Assembly (NCBI GenBank): GCA_963931255.1
Contig: OZ006972.1
Coordinates: forward strand, 2,170,001 to 2,234,000
From: CALUVN01 sp944323595
Lineage (GTDB): Bacteria; Cyanobacteriota; Vampirovibrionia; Gastranaerophilales; Gastranaerophilaceae
Direction: 5' to 3'
DNA length: 64,000 bases
The notes under the pieces are model-generated. The model had not been told where the DNA came from, did no database searches, and saw only the letters and a program-made list of their open reading frames with translations. A program made the position numbers and the translations under genes. Positions 1-8,973 of this stretch are shown in pieces. Positions within the stretch are counted from its first letter, which is position 1, and each line of letters starts with the position of its first letter.

Positions 1-94
1 AAAAATATATAATTTATTGGAAAAAATTAGGATAAAAAGCTGATTAAAATATGAATACAACAAACGCAAAGATAGTAATTTAAAGGAATTTATC

Positions 95-829
95 CTACAA
101 CAATGAGGATGCTATCTTTCTAAATTTTTCCAAATCATCTGCTGTATCAATTCCGACAGGCACAAAATCCACAACAGAAGTTTTAATTTTCATGCCATTT
201 TCCAGAGCACGCAGCTGTTCAAGACTTTCTGTTTTTTCAAGCGGGGATTGTGGAAGCGTTGTCATCTTAATCAAAGCCTCACGTTTGTAGCCGTAGATTC
301 CTAAGTGCCCCCAGAATTGAGCAATACCTGAATTTCTTTCATACGGGATTTTAGAACGCGAAAAATACAGTGCAAAACCATTTAAATCCCTTACACATTT
401 AACAAGATTAGGATTATTAATATCATTTTCGTCGTTCAACGGTCTAACAAGAGTTGAAATATCAGCGGCAGCATCATCTTTTACGTTTTTAATAACTTCA
501 TCAATACTTTCCGGTGTAATCAGAGGTTCATCCCCCTGTAAATTAACAATATAAGATATCTCAGGATGACGGTCAACAACTTCTCTGATTCTGTCACTGC
601 CGCATTTATGTGAAGTTGAGGTCATTTCGACATTTCCTCCGAAAGAAGTTACGGTATTAAAAATTCTTTCATCATCCGTCGCGACAATAATAATATCTGC
701 AAGCTTAGACTGTTGCGCTTTTTCATAAACCCATTGTATTATCGGCTTTCCAAGGACTTCTATAAGCGGTTTGCCCTCCAAACGGCTTGAGCCGTAGCGT
801 GCCGGAATTATTATTGCTGTTTTAGACAT
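95..829 (-). CDS. kdsB: 3-deoxy-manno-octulosonate cytidylyltransferase (CMP-Kdo synthetase)
   Basis: A 244-aa protein of normal length for KdsB. It activates Kdo with CTP to CMP-Kdo in the cytoplasm for lipid A-core synthesis. The N-terminus carries the nucleotidyltransferase signature IIIPARYGSSRLEGKPL (about residues 6-22). Later come VNLQGDEPLI, which holds the metal/nucleotide-binding Asp-Glu, and FWGHLGIYGY near residue 170. The start ATG has a strong GGAGG 6 nt upstream and overlaps the upstream membrane-protein gene by 8 nt, so the two are probably co-translated. The Kdo transferase waaA lies about 60 kb away in this window, so LPS genes are dispersed. Confidence 0.95.
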   Translation of the reverse strand: MSKTAIIIPARYGSSRLEGKPLIEVLGKPIIQWVYEKAQQSKLADIIIVATDDERIFNTVTSFGGNVEMTSTSHKCGSDRIREVVDRHPEISYIVNLQGDEPLITPESIDEVIKNVKDDAAADISTLVRPLNDENDINNPNLVKCVRDLNGFALYFSRSKIPYERNSGIAQFWGHLGIYGYKREALIKMTTLPQSPLEKTESLEQLRALENGMKIKTSVVDFVPVGIDTADDLEKFRKIASSLL

Positions 830-1247
830 TGTGTTCCTCCAAAAATTTCTTTATATATTCATATTCTTCCATACCTAACGGAAGTTTTATTTTATTTTTA
901 CCAGAATTAACAATTAAAGTTGAGGTAAATTTGCCGGTTAACTTTAATTTTGAAAAATCATTAACAATTAAAGCTCTGTTAAAAATCTTAAAAACTATAA
1001 AATCAGAATAAATTTCAACATCAGCATAAAAACCTCTATAAATGAGCCAGTTTATGCTGGAAATACGTGTTGTAAATATTTTCAGAGGTTCAGCAGTTGA
1101 ATTTGATTTAATTTCATCGTAATAATCACAATCAAATATTTCGTTAAATGAACCTTTTAATATGTTGAACACAAAATAAGCTATTAAACCAAACAAGACT
1201 GCAAAAACTAGTAAAAAAACTATTTCAAATTCTTTGCCGTATATCAA
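822..1247 (-). CDS. small membrane protein of unknown function
   Basis: A 141-aa protein I do not recognise. Residues about 8-28 form one hydrophobic membrane segment (FEIVFLLVFAVLFGLIAYFV). The rest is a soluble, beta-rich-looking domain of about 110 aa that may resemble small PH-like membrane-associated domains; that is a guess. The start is a TTG with AGGAGG 7 nt upstream on the minus strand. It overlaps the prmA stop by 4 nt and the kdsB start by 8 nt, so it sits in a prmA-orf-kdsB operon. A role in the envelope would fit its neighbour kdsB but is not shown. Confidence 0.75.
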   Translation of the reverse strand: MIYGKEFEIVFLLVFAVLFGLIAYFVFNILKGSFNEIFDCDYYDEIKSNSTAEPLKIFTTRISSINWLIYRGFYADVEIYSDFIVFKIFNRALIVNDFSKLKLTGKFTSTLIVNSGKNKIKLPLGMEEYEYIKKFLEEHNV

Positions 1248-2173
1248 TAAAACGCCTCCTCATTTTTAACAATCAGCGCAACCCATTGGTCTTGATGCAT
1301 TTCTTCAATAAGAGTTAAGCCATTTTTATTAATTGCATCCAGTACAACCTGTTTTTTTTCATCAAGAATACCAGACAGTACCATTTTAGCATCAGCATTC
1401 ATAAGATTTTTTAAATCGCCCATAATTTCAGCGAGCACATTGTGTAAAATATTTGCACAAATAAAATCAAATGTATCATTAACTTTATCTGCAGTATTCA
1501 ATTCAAAAATACATTGAACATTATTTTTAACAGCATTTTCACGGGCAACATCGATAACAGATTCATCGTTATCACAGCCGTAAACGTATGAGGCGCCGAA
1601 TTTTGCAGCACAAATTGCTAAAATACCGCTGCCTGTACCAATATCAGCCATTTTTGCATCTGAGTGCATATATTTTTCAATAGCTTTCATGCATAACTGT
1701 GTAGTCTGATGAGTTCCGGTGCCGAATGCACACCCCGGCTCAAGGCGTATTACAATTTCACCAGCGTTCGGGGTATATTCAAGCCAGTCAGGCACTACTA
1801 CAATTTTATCAGATACTCTGGTGATATCCCATTTTTCTTTCCATTTTTTTGACCAATCCTCATTTTCTTTTTCAACAAAAGAAAATTCCCAACTGCCAAG
1901 CTCCTCATCACTAAAACCGCGGGATTTGAGAATTTGCCGATGATTTTCAAGGAAATTTTTGATGTAAGCAGCTGAAAATAATTCAGAATACTCCTTATCA
2001 TCTTGGAGAAAAACTCTCAACGTCCCCTCAGTCGTGGAAATCATCTCCAAATCTTTGTACGCTTCTTCAGCAAGCACAATTCCCTCACACGGAAGATTTT
2101 CAAAACAAATATCAGAAACAATGTCTTCTATTGCCGGATTAATCTTAATTTGGAGTTCGTAATAAGAGTTCAT
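1244..2173 (-). CDS. prmA: ribosomal protein L11 methyltransferase
   Basis: A 309-aa SAM-dependent methyltransferase that trimethylates ribosomal protein L11. The N-terminal substrate-recognition domain (about residues 1-100) is followed by the Rossmann domain. The latter has motif I DIGTGSGILAICAAKFGA near residue 175 and the PrmA-typical stretch EPGCAFGTGTHQTT just before it. FICANILHNVLAEI matches the conserved NILA region. Length and motif order are normal. The gene follows accA by 5 nt and its stop overlaps the next start by 4 nt, which suggests one long transcript from accD through kdsB. Confidence 0.93.
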   Translation of the reverse strand: MNSYYELQIKINPAIEDIVSDICFENLPCEGIVLAEEAYKDLEMISTTEGTLRVFLQDDKEYSELFSAAYIKNFLENHRQILKSRGFSDEELGSWEFSFVEKENEDWSKKWKEKWDITRVSDKIVVVPDWLEYTPNAGEIVIRLEPGCAFGTGTHQTTQLCMKAIEKYMHSDAKMADIGTGSGILAICAAKFGASYVYGCDNDESVIDVARENAVKNNVQCIFELNTADKVNDTFDFICANILHNVLAEIMGDLKNLMNADAKMVLSGILDEKKQVVLDAINKNGLTLIEEMHQDQWVALIVKNEEAFY

Positions 2174-2178
2174 AACAA

Positions 2179-3129
2179 TTACTCCAGATAAGCACCCATA
2201 CGTCTGAATTTGTTATATCTGTCATTTTTAAGTTCTTCCGGACTCATTTTATCTAAGTCAGAAAGAGCTGAAAGAATTGTTTCTTTCATATTTTTAGCCA
2301 TTAAATCATAGTCATTATGCGCACCGCCGACCGGTTCTTTAATATCACCGTCAATGATATTAAATTTCATCAAATCAGGGGCAGTAATCTTTAAAGCATC
2401 CGCCGCGACTGCAGCTTTTGATGCATCACGGAATAAAATTGATGCACATCCCTCCGGTGAAATAACCGTATAATAAGCATGTTCAAGCAAATACACTCTG
2501 TTAGCAACTGCTAAACCAAGAGCACCGCCGGAACACCCCTCGCCGGAAATAATTGCAATAACCGGAACTTCAAGTTTTGCCATATCGCGCAAATTAGTAG
2601 CAATAGCAACACCCTGACCGGTTTCTTCCGCACTGATTCCGGGATAAGCCCCCGGAGTATCAATAATTGTAATAATAGGTAATTTAAATTTGCTTGCATG
2701 TTTAAAAAGTCTTAAAGCCTTTCTATAACCTTGAGGCTGTGGCATTCCAAAGTTATATTCAAGGTTTTCTTTTGTGGATTTACCTTTCATAGTACCGATA
2801 ATCATAACAGGACGCCCATCAAGCTTAGCAAGTCCGCCGATAATAGCTCTATCGTCCATCCCCTCGCGGTCTCCGTGAAGTTCCACAAAATCAGTACACA
2901 TCAAATTTACATAATCCAGAAAATTAGGTCTTTCCGGATGTCTTGCAATTTGCAATTTCTGTGACGGTTTCAAATTAGCGTAAAGTTCTTTTTTGTAATC
3001 GTCAGCCTGCTGCTCAAATGTTTCTATTTCTTTATTTAAATCCATACCGGACTCCGCACTTATTTTCTTCAATTCTTCAATTTTTTCCTGAATTTCCATA
3101 ATAGGTTTTTCAAAATCCAAAACTGTCAT
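2179..3129 (-). CDS. accA: acetyl-CoA carboxylase carboxyltransferase subunit alpha
   Basis: A 316-aa alpha subunit of the carboxyltransferase half of acetyl-CoA carboxylase, the first committed step of fatty acid synthesis. It shows the crotonase-like core with RPNFLDYVNLMCTDFVELHGDR, GQGVAIATNLRDMA and GEGCSGGALGLAVANRVY. I place the start at 3129 (MTVLDFEKP) rather than 10 codons upstream: AGAGGT lies 6 nt before this ATG, and the longer version would run into accD. It follows accD with a 10-nt gap, so both halves of the carboxyltransferase are made from one mRNA. Confidence 0.95.
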   Translation of the reverse strand: MTVLDFEKPIMEIQEKIEELKKISAESGMDLNKEIETFEQQADDYKKELYANLKPSQKLQIARHPERPNFLDYVNLMCTDFVELHGDREGMDDRAIIGGLAKLDGRPVMIIGTMKGKSTKENLEYNFGMPQPQGYRKALRLFKHASKFKLPIITIIDTPGAYPGISAEETGQGVAIATNLRDMAKLEVPVIAIISGEGCSGGALGLAVANRVYLLEHAYYTVISPEGCASILFRDASKAAVAADALKITAPDLMKFNIIDGDIKEPVGGAHNDYDLMAKNMKETILSALSDLDKMSPEELKNDRYNKFRRMGAYLE

Positions 3130-3139
3130 ATAGTACCTC

Positions 3140-4006
3140 TTAATTATTATGCATAGCAAATATATTTGCGAGAGTTTTTCTCAAGTCTTTTCTGGAAGAA
3201 ACAACATCTACCTGACCGTATTTAAGCAAATATTCTGCTGTCTGGAAATCAGACGGAAGTTTTTGTCTGATAGTTTGTTCAATTACACGTCTGCCGGCAA
3301 AACCGATTCTGGCGCCCTGTTCTGCAACAATTATATCGCCAAGGGTGCCGAAACTTGCCGTTACACCGCCAAATGTAGGTTCGGTGAGCAAATTAACATA
3401 CAACAAACCTGCATCGTCCAATCTTGAACAAGCACAGGAGGTTTTAGCCATCTGCATAAGACTCAGTGCACTTTCCTGCATTCTTGCACCACCTGAGGAG
3501 GTAATAGCCAGAACAGGTAATTTTAGCTCGATTGCCTTTTCTATCAATCTGGTAACTTTTTCACCTACGACACTGCCCATTGAACCGCCCATATAGTCAA
3601 AATCCATTACGGCTGCAGCCATTCTGTGCCCCTCAATTGACGCCAAACCCGTAATTACTGCTTCATCAAGATTAGTTTTAGCATGAGCTTTTTCCAATCT
3701 ATCTTTATATGGTTCAGTGTCAACAAAATTTAAAGGATCTGTAGGCTTTATATCTTTAAACAATTCTTCAAAAGACCCCTCATCAAAAAGCTGTTTGATT
3801 CTCTTTGTTGCATTTATCCTGAAATGGTAGTCACAAACAGGACAAACCATATCATTATCTTCCAAATCTTTTTTAAGAAGCTGTGAATCACAGTGAACAC
3901 ATTTTGTCCACAGGTCAGGATTTCCCTCGACTTCAACTTTTGCTTCAAGAGCTCTTCTTTGAATTTGAGCCTCTTTACGTTTTTCAAACCAATCTTGAAT
4001 AGTCAT
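3140..4006 (-). CDS. accD: acetyl-CoA carboxylase carboxyltransferase subunit beta
   Basis: A 288-aa beta subunit that pairs with AccA to move the carboxyl group from biotin-carrier protein to acetyl-CoA. The N-terminal zinc ribbon is visible as CVHCDSQ and CPVCDYH (residues about 37-58). The crotonase-fold core follows, with GGSMGSVVGEKVTRLIEKA and TSSGGARMQESALSLMQMAK. Length is normal. It is the first gene of the minus-strand run accD-accA-prmA-orf-kdsB. About 90 nt of non-coding DNA and a terminator separate it from the small CxxC gene upstream. Confidence 0.95.
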   Translation of the reverse strand: MTIQDWFEKRKEAQIQRRALEAKVEVEGNPDLWTKCVHCDSQLLKKDLEDNDMVCPVCDYHFRINATKRIKQLFDEGSFEELFKDIKPTDPLNFVDTEPYKDRLEKAHAKTNLDEAVITGLASIEGHRMAAAVMDFDYMGGSMGSVVGEKVTRLIEKAIELKLPVLAITSSGGARMQESALSLMQMAKTSCACSRLDDAGLLYVNLLTEPTFGGVTASFGTLGDIIVAEQGARIGFAGRRVIEQTIRQKLPSDFQTAEYLLKYGQVDVVSSRKDLRKTLANIFAMHNN

Positions 4007-4094
4007 ATTTAAAACATCCCTACTAACAAATCTTAATTGATAATAAAATTATCCACAAAGCTATTATACAACAAAAAATAATTATCGCAATATT

Positions 4095-4126
4095 AAAAGA
4101 CCGCCGGATTATCCTGACGGTCTTTT
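4095..4126 (-). terminator. intrinsic terminator after the 51-aa gene
   Basis: A 9-bp perfect stem (AAAAGACCG/CGGTCTTTT) with an inner GGAT/ATCC extension. On the minus strand it is followed by a T-run. It lies 43 nt past the stop of the small CxxC protein gene and separates it from accD. The same AAAGACCG arm recurs in the rpmA and tRNA-Pro terminators. Confidence 0.8.
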
Positions 4127-4168
4127 CTTACTCTCAACTATCTTATTTAATCACGAGATAACAGCCAC

Positions 4169-4324
4169 TTACTTAACTGCTACCAATCTCGCCTGAATAC
4201 CGGCATCCGCATTAATCATATTTGCGTTAGCCATCGCCATAGAGCGGCGTTTTCTCGCTCCTCTTAATATAAATTCCACACTGTCGCATACATTACACGA
4301 AGGTGTTACAATCTTTTTAAGCAT
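4169..4324 (-). CDS. 51-aa basic protein with a CxxC motif
   Basis: This short reading frame encodes 51 residues beginning MLKKIVTPSCNVCDSVEF. It has a CNVC pair at residues 10-13, a basic RGARKRRS patch and an Ala/Asn/Met-rich tail ending in ARLVAVK. AAGGAG lies 8 nt before the ATG, and terminators lie on both sides (4095-4126 after it; the rpmA terminator before it), so it is probably a separate transcription unit. I do not recognise the family. The CxxC could bind a metal or form a disulfide. The strong ribosome-binding site and the terminator after it are the main reasons to call it real. Confidence 0.6.
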   Translation of the reverse strand: MLKKIVTPSCNVCDSVEFILRGARKRRSMAMANANMINADAGIQARLVAVK

Positions 4325-4430
4325 ATATAAATTCTCCTTTATAAGTTTCTGATTACATATTATTTATCGTCACGGAGGAGCAAAAACTTTAAAATCGTAT
4401 ATACTTTTAGTTACAAAAATTAACATGCAA

Positions 4431-4459
4431 AAAGACCGGCAGTAAACCCACCGGTCTTT
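4431..4459 (-). terminator. terminator of the rplU-rpmA operon
   Basis: A 9-bp perfect stem AAAGACCGG/CCGGTCTTT with an 11-nt loop. It is followed by TTTTTG on the minus strand and sits 25 nt downstream of the rpmA stop. Confidence 0.85.
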
Positions 4460-4484
4460 CTCATTACTATTTACTTTAAATTAA

Positions 4485-4739
4485 CTACACAGCGTAAACA
4501 CTAACCTGTTTTCTGTCACGTCTGTGAGATTCAAATTTAACCTGACCGTCAATCAGAGCATACAAAGTGTCATCACTACCGATACCAACATTGTTGCCCG
4601 GGTGAATTTTAGTACCTCTTTGACGAACAAGAATGTTACCGCAAGTAACCATTTCGCCGCCGAATTTCTTAACGCCTAAACGCTTCGCTTCGGAGTCACG
4701 ACCGTTACGGGTAGATCCCATACCTTTCTTATGTGCCAT
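4485..4739 (-). CDS. rpmA: 50S ribosomal protein L27
   Basis: An 84-aa L27 of standard length. The N-terminus MAHKKGMGSTRNGRDSEAKR is diagnostic; this tail reaches the peptidyl-transferase centre. There is no cleavable Firmicutes-type N-terminal extension. The gene follows rplU by 38 nt in the classic rplU-rpmA order and ends at the intrinsic terminator at 4431-4459. An AAGGAG ribosome-binding site precedes the ATG. Confidence 0.97.
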   Translation of the reverse strand: MAHKKGMGSTRNGRDSEAKRLGVKKFGGEMVTCGNILVRQRGTKIHPGNNVGIGSDDTLYALIDGQVKFESHRRDRKQVSVYAV

Positions 4740-4777
4740 TTTTATATCTCCTTGTAATTATTTGCTATCACTAATAC

Positions 4778-5128
4778 TTATGCTTCTGCAGAATCAGCAG
4801 CAGCTTTCTTTTGGGCAGAAGTTCTGATTTTAGAAATCATAACTCTTGTAAAGCCCTGTCTGTGACCTTGTTTTTTTCTGTAACCTTTTTTAGGTCTTTG
4901 TTTGTAAACGATAACTTTTTTAGCTTTGTCATGTTTAACGATAGAACCTTCAGCAGAAGCGCCGTCTACATAAGGTTGTCCAACTTTTGATTTTTTACCG
5001 TTAACAATCATAACGACTTTATCAAAAATAACTTTTGAATCTTGTTCACCGTCTAACAATTCGACGTCAACATAACGTCCTTCTTCAACTTGATACTGTT
5101 TTCCGCCAGTTTCTACAATTGCGTACAT
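4778..5128 (-). CDS. rplU: 50S ribosomal protein L21
   Basis: A 116-aa L21. It starts MYAIVETGGKQYQVEEGRY and carries the KVIVYKQRPKKGYRKKQGHR stretch that binds 23S rRNA. The C-terminal dozen residues (QKKAAADSAEA) form a small Ala-rich extension beyond the usual ~103 aa. AAAGGAAA lies before the ATG. A near-consensus promoter at 5221-5249 gives a leader of roughly 85 nt. Confidence 0.96.
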   Translation of the reverse strand: MYAIVETGGKQYQVEEGRYVDVELLDGEQDSKVIFDKVVMIVNGKKSKVGQPYVDGASAEGSIVKHDKAKKVIVYKQRPKKGYRKKQGHRQGFTRVMISKIRTSAQKKAAADSAEA

Positions 5129-5220
5129 CTTAATTTCCTTTCATTTTAGGTCTCGTAACCCGTCAATTCGGCATCTCGGGGTATTTATCAACGATTTACC
5201 TTTACTATACACGTAAAATC

Positions 5221-5249
5221 ATTATCACCCAGTCAAAATCAACTGTCAA
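5221..5249 (-). promoter_or_regulatory. sigma-70-type promoter of rplU-rpmA
   Basis: On the minus strand, TTGACA (5249-5244) and GATAAT (5226-5221) are separated by exactly 17 nt. The predicted transcription start is near 5214, leaving an untranslated leader of about 85 nt before rplU. I could not assign the leader to a known L21 leader structure. Confidence 0.8.
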
Positions 5250-5313
5250 GTAGTATTAATATTTATTAACTTTATGTATTCTAATATTTTTTTGGAGTAT
5301 CATAGAATGTGTT

Positions 5314-6642
5314 ATGAAATTGAGCATAGAAGAAATTTTAGAGGCTTGTAAGGGAGAATTAATAAAAAACGTAACCGGAGAGAAAGAGTTTACGTTTTCT
5401 ACCGATACCAGAAATATAAAATCCGGCGATATTTATATTCCGCTGAAAGGTGCAAAATTTGACGGTGAAAATTTTATTGATAACGCCATAGAAAAAGGTG
5501 CATCAGGATGTTTTACAACAAAGGATAATGTTGAAGCTCCGCTGGTTATAAAAGTTCCCGACACACTGAAAGCATATCTTGAGCTCTGTCGTTTTTACAA
5601 AGATAAGCAAAAAACATTCACCATTGGCATAACAGGGAGTTCCGGAAAAACTACAACAAAAGAAATGCTCTATTCGGTTCTGTCAGAAAACTTCAGAACT
5701 CATAAGACATTCTCCAATCATAACAACGAAATAGGATTTTGCGAAACTATAAACACAATGCCGGAAGATACAGATATTGTGATTATAGAAATGGGGATGC
5801 GAGGCTTAGGGGAAATTGAATTAATAGCAAAACATGCAAAACCTGATATCGGAATTATTACTAATACAGGATCCGCCCATATTGGCAGACTCGGAAGCCT
5901 TGACAACATCGCAAAAGCAAAATGCGAACTCACAAAGTTTATAAATCCTAAAGGGGCATTAATAGCTCTTAATCAGGATAGAATCAAAAAATTTACGGAA
6001 TTTAACGGAGAAACAATTTACTACTCTGTTGATGACGTAAAAATACTGGAGCAGAAACCTGCGTTTACAAAGTTTGAATACAAAAACAATATATACGAAC
6101 TCAATGTAGAGGGCATATATAACGTTGAAAATTCTCTTGCTGCGATAGAGACAGGTTTAAGAATGAACATGCCATATGAAAGGATTGCAAACGGATTAAA
6201 AAAATACCATCCGATTGAAAAACGCTGGGAAATTCAGGAAATCAACGGATATAAATTTATAAATGACAGCTACAATGCAAACCCGGATTCAATGAAAGCA
6301 TCTGTGTCTACATTTATGGAATTGTACCCTGATTCTGTTGTAATTCTCGGTGACATGGGCGAGCTCGGAGAACAGGAAACAGCTCTGCACAGAGAAGTAG
6401 GAAAGTACCTTGCTACCAAACCGCATACCTCAAGCTTTCTTACTGTCGGAGCATTAGCGGAAGAAACGGGCGATGAATTGAAAAAGGACGGATTTAACGT
6501 AAAAAGTTTCGGCTCTAATTGTGAAGCTGCTCGTTACATACTTGAAAACGTAAATATCGGTACTACGATATTCTTGAAAGCTTCACGTTCTATGAAGTTT
6601 GAAGAAATTATTAATATGGTAAAGGGAGAAGATAACCTATGA
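5314..6642 (+). CDS. murF: UDP-N-acetylmuramoyl-tripeptide--D-Ala-D-Ala ligase
   Basis: A 442-aa Mur ligase that adds D-Ala-D-Ala to the UDP-MurNAc tripeptide in the cytoplasm. The ATP-binding P-loop is GITGSSGKTTTKE (residues 105-117). The MurF-typical NEIGFCETI and the central motif FINDSYNANPDSM near residue 315 are clear. It opens the murF-mraY-murD-ftsW-murG-folC operon. The start follows TTTGGAG by about 17 nt, which is a weak placement. The mraY start overlaps its stop by 4 nt (ATGA). Confidence 0.96.
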   Translation: MKLSIEEILEACKGELIKNVTGEKEFTFSTDTRNIKSGDIYIPLKGAKFDGENFIDNAIEKGASGCFTTKDNVEAPLVIKVPDTLKAYLELCRFYKDKQKTFTIGITGSSGKTTTKEMLYSVLSENFRTHKTFSNHNNEIGFCETINTMPEDTDIVIIEMGMRGLGEIELIAKHAKPDIGIITNTGSAHIGRLGSLDNIAKAKCELTKFINPKGALIALNQDRIKKFTEFNGETIYYSVDDVKILEQKPAFTKFEYKNNIYELNVEGIYNVENSLAAIETGLRMNMPYERIANGLKKYHPIEKRWEIQEINGYKFINDSYNANPDSMKASVSTFMELYPDSVVILGDMGELGEQETALHREVGKYLATKPHTSSFLTVGALAEETGDELKKDGFNVKSFGSNCEAARYILENVNIGTTIFLKASRSMKFEEIINMVKGEDNL

Positions 6643-7619
6643 TAATGATAGCGGTTGCATTTTTACTCGGCTTAATTTTGTGCCTGCTTTTCGGAGTACC
6701 TTATATAGACTGGCTCAAGAAAAAAATGATAGGACAATATATTAAAGATGTTGCCCCCGAAGCGCATGCAAAAAAACAAGGTACACCGACCACGGGCGGA
6801 GTATTTATAATTACAGCAGCTATCCTTGCTTCCATAGTTACACTTATGATGGCTCAGAGACTTACCACAAGTGCTTTTATTATATTAATAACTTTTCTGT
6901 TTTACACGCTTGCAGGATTTCAGGATGATTATATAAAGATAAAAGGGAAAGGCAACGACGGTTTATCCCCAAAAGGCAAACTGTTCAGACAAATAGCAAT
7001 CGCTCTTTTGCCTGCGATGTACGTAATGATGAATTACACAAACGGGAGTACCATCAACTTCGGGCATTATGTACTTGATTTAAAATGGCTGTACCCGTTC
7101 TTTGCTGTATTTGTAATTACAGGTGCATCAAACGCATACAATCTTACGGACGGACTGGACGGACTAGCAGCAGCAACAGGAATGTTCCCGTTTGCAGTAT
7201 GTTCAATTATTGCATTGTATTCCGGCTATCCTGAAGTTGCAATTATATCTGCAACAGTTGCCGGCGCACTTGTCGGATTTCTGAGATATAACAAGCCTAA
7301 AGCACAGGTTTTTATGGGTGATACAGGATCACTTGCAATCGGAGGCCTGCTCGGCACACTTGCAGTTATGGGTAAGTTTGAGATATTACTGATATTTCTC
7401 GGAGCAATGTTTGTAGTTGAAACTTTATCCGTTATTATTCAGGTTACAAGCTACAAATTGACAGGAAAAAGAGTTTTTAAAATGTCACCTATCCATCATC
7501 ATTTTGAATTGTGCAACTGGAGCGAAAAGAAAATCGTCATCGTATTTTCATTATTCTCGCTTTGCTGTTCACTGCTTGCCGCAGTTGTATTTTATTTGAC
7601 TATGAAAGGATTCATCTAG
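6639..7619 (+). CDS. mraY: phospho-N-acetylmuramoyl-pentapeptide transferase
   Basis: A 326-aa polytopic enzyme that loads phospho-MurNAc-pentapeptide onto undecaprenyl phosphate (lipid I). Diagnostic motifs are visible: EAHAKKQGTPTTGG near the N-terminus, FQDDYIKIKGKGNDGLSPK (the DD metal site), NAYNLTDGLDGLA, GDTGSLAIGG, and MSPIHHHFE near residue 290. About ten membrane segments are expected. It is translationally coupled to murF by a 4-nt overlap and followed by murD after 1 nt. Confidence 0.97.
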   Translation: MIMIAVAFLLGLILCLLFGVPYIDWLKKKMIGQYIKDVAPEAHAKKQGTPTTGGVFIITAAILASIVTLMMAQRLTTSAFIILITFLFYTLAGFQDDYIKIKGKGNDGLSPKGKLFRQIAIALLPAMYVMMNYTNGSTINFGHYVLDLKWLYPFFAVFVITGASNAYNLTDGLDGLAAATGMFPFAVCSIIALYSGYPEVAIISATVAGALVGFLRYNKPKAQVFMGDTGSLAIGGLLGTLAVMGKFEILLIFLGAMFVVETLSVIIQVTSYKLTGKRVFKMSPIHHHFELCNWSEKKIVIVFSLFSLCCSLLAAVVFYLTMKGFI

Positions 7620-7620
7620 T

Positions 7621-8973
7621 ATGAGAATAAACTGGTATGAAAAAAAAGTATTGATATTAGGATTATCTAAAAGCGGTATCTCTGCCGCCAAATATCTGAA
7701 TACAAAAGGGGCTGATGTCTACCTGACAGAAAAACGCGAGGCATCGGAAGAAGATAAAGAAAAAATACAAGAACTTGAAGCTCTCGGAATAAGAGTGGAA
7801 ACAGGCGGACACAGCGATGAATTCATAAATGATTCCTATATAGCAATCACAAGTCCGGGAATACCGCCGCACAGCGAAATTATGACAAGGCTTGCTGATG
7901 CAAAAGTTCACGTTATATCTGAAATAGAACTTGCTTATACACAAACATCAACACCATTTATAGCAATTACCGGTACAAACGGCAAGACCACTACAACAGC
8001 ATTAACGTCACATATTCTCTCAACGGAATACAAGGCTCCTGCCTGCGGAAACATAGGAAATCCGCCATGTGATTTGATTGATGATGATAATGATTATCTG
8101 GTATGTGAATTAAGCTCATACCAGCTTGCAATGAGCCAGTCACTCCAACCGTTAATAAGTGTATGGACTAATTTTACACCGGATCATATTGACTGGCATC
8201 AGGGACTGGAAAATTATTTTGAGGCAAAAGCAAGAATTTTTAAATTCCCTCAAAATCCTGCATTTTCAGTATTAAACGGTAAAGACCCGAAACTTGTCGA
8301 ATTCGCGCCGTATACAGCAGGCGAATTGTTCTTTTTTGCAAAAGAAACCGATACAAACTGCTGCTATGAAAAAAATGACGCAATATATTTCAAACGTAAC
8401 GGAAAAGAAGAAGAAATTATAAAACTTGCAGAGTGCCCACTTGTTGGGGAACATAATTATCAGAATATTATGTGTGCCGTAATTTGTGCAAAACTAATAG
8501 GAATATCTAACGAAAACATAAAATCCGCAATTATGTCTTTCAAAGCACCGGAACACAGACTGGAAAAAGTTGCAACAATTAACGGAACAACATTTTATAA
8601 TGATTCAAAAGGGACAAATCCGGAGGCATCAATTGTTGCAATTAAATCATTTAACGAGCCTAATGTTGTCTTGATAGCCGGCGGACGCGATAAAAATACA
8701 GACCTGAAAGAATTCTGCGACGAAGTTAAAAACCATATAAAAACAGTTGTACTTATAGGCGAAGCCGCACAGCGTTTTGAGGATAATCTCAAAGCTGACG
8801 GATTTGACAATATTATTAGAGAAGCCACTATGCAGAGCGCTATTGATAAATCAATTGAATTAAATCCGGATATTGTATTGCTTTCACCGGCATGTGCAAG
8901 TTTTGATATGTTCAGGAGCTACGAAGAAAGAGGAGAGGTGTTCAAGGAATATGTCTTATCGAAACTCGGATAA
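7621..8973 (+). CDS. murD: UDP-N-acetylmuramoyl-L-alanine--D-glutamate ligase
   Basis: A 450-aa Mur ligase adding D-Glu to UDP-MurNAc-L-Ala. The N-terminal Rossmann-like domain (VLILGLSKSGISAAKYL) binds the UDP sugar. The P-loop AITGTNGKTTTTALT spans residues 115-129. FYNDSKGTNPEASIVAI and LSPACASFDMFRSYEERG are MurD hallmarks. Its 3' end overlaps ftsW by 23 nt. It belongs to the murein operon. Confidence 0.97.
   Translation: MRINWYEKKVLILGLSKSGISAAKYLNTKGADVYLTEKREASEEDKEKIQELEALGIRVETGGHSDEFINDSYIAITSPGIPPHSEIMTRLADAKVHVISEIELAYTQTSTPFIAITGTNGKTTTTALTSHILSTEYKAPACGNIGNPPCDLIDDDNDYLVCELSSYQLAMSQSLQPLISVWTNFTPDHIDWHQGLENYFEAKARIFKFPQNPAFSVLNGKDPKLVEFAPYTAGELFFFAKETDTNCCYEKNDAIYFKRNGKEEEIIKLAECPLVGEHNYQNIMCAVICAKLIGISNENIKSAIMSFKAPEHRLEKVATINGTTFYNDSKGTNPEASIVAIKSFNEPNVVLIAGGRDKNTDLKEFCDEVKNHIKTVVLIGEAAQRFEDNLKADGFDNIIREATMQSAIDKSIELNPDIVLLSPACASFDMFRSYEERGEVFKEYVLSKLG

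Noticed and set aside
1..94. Possible terminator AAAGATAG...CTATCTTT around the kdsB stop
   Set aside because: The arms are 35 nt apart, include coding bases and lack a proper T-run.
4049..4057. Perfect DnaA box TTATCCACA upstream of accD, and another at 53480-53488
   Set aside because: Single isolated boxes 49 kb apart, not clustered; one or two are expected by chance in 64 kb of AT-rich DNA, so neither marks an origin.
5129..5220. Possible L21 autoregulatory leader
   Set aside because: I could not draw a convincing hairpin or match it to the known Firmicutes L21 leader, so only the promoter is annotated.
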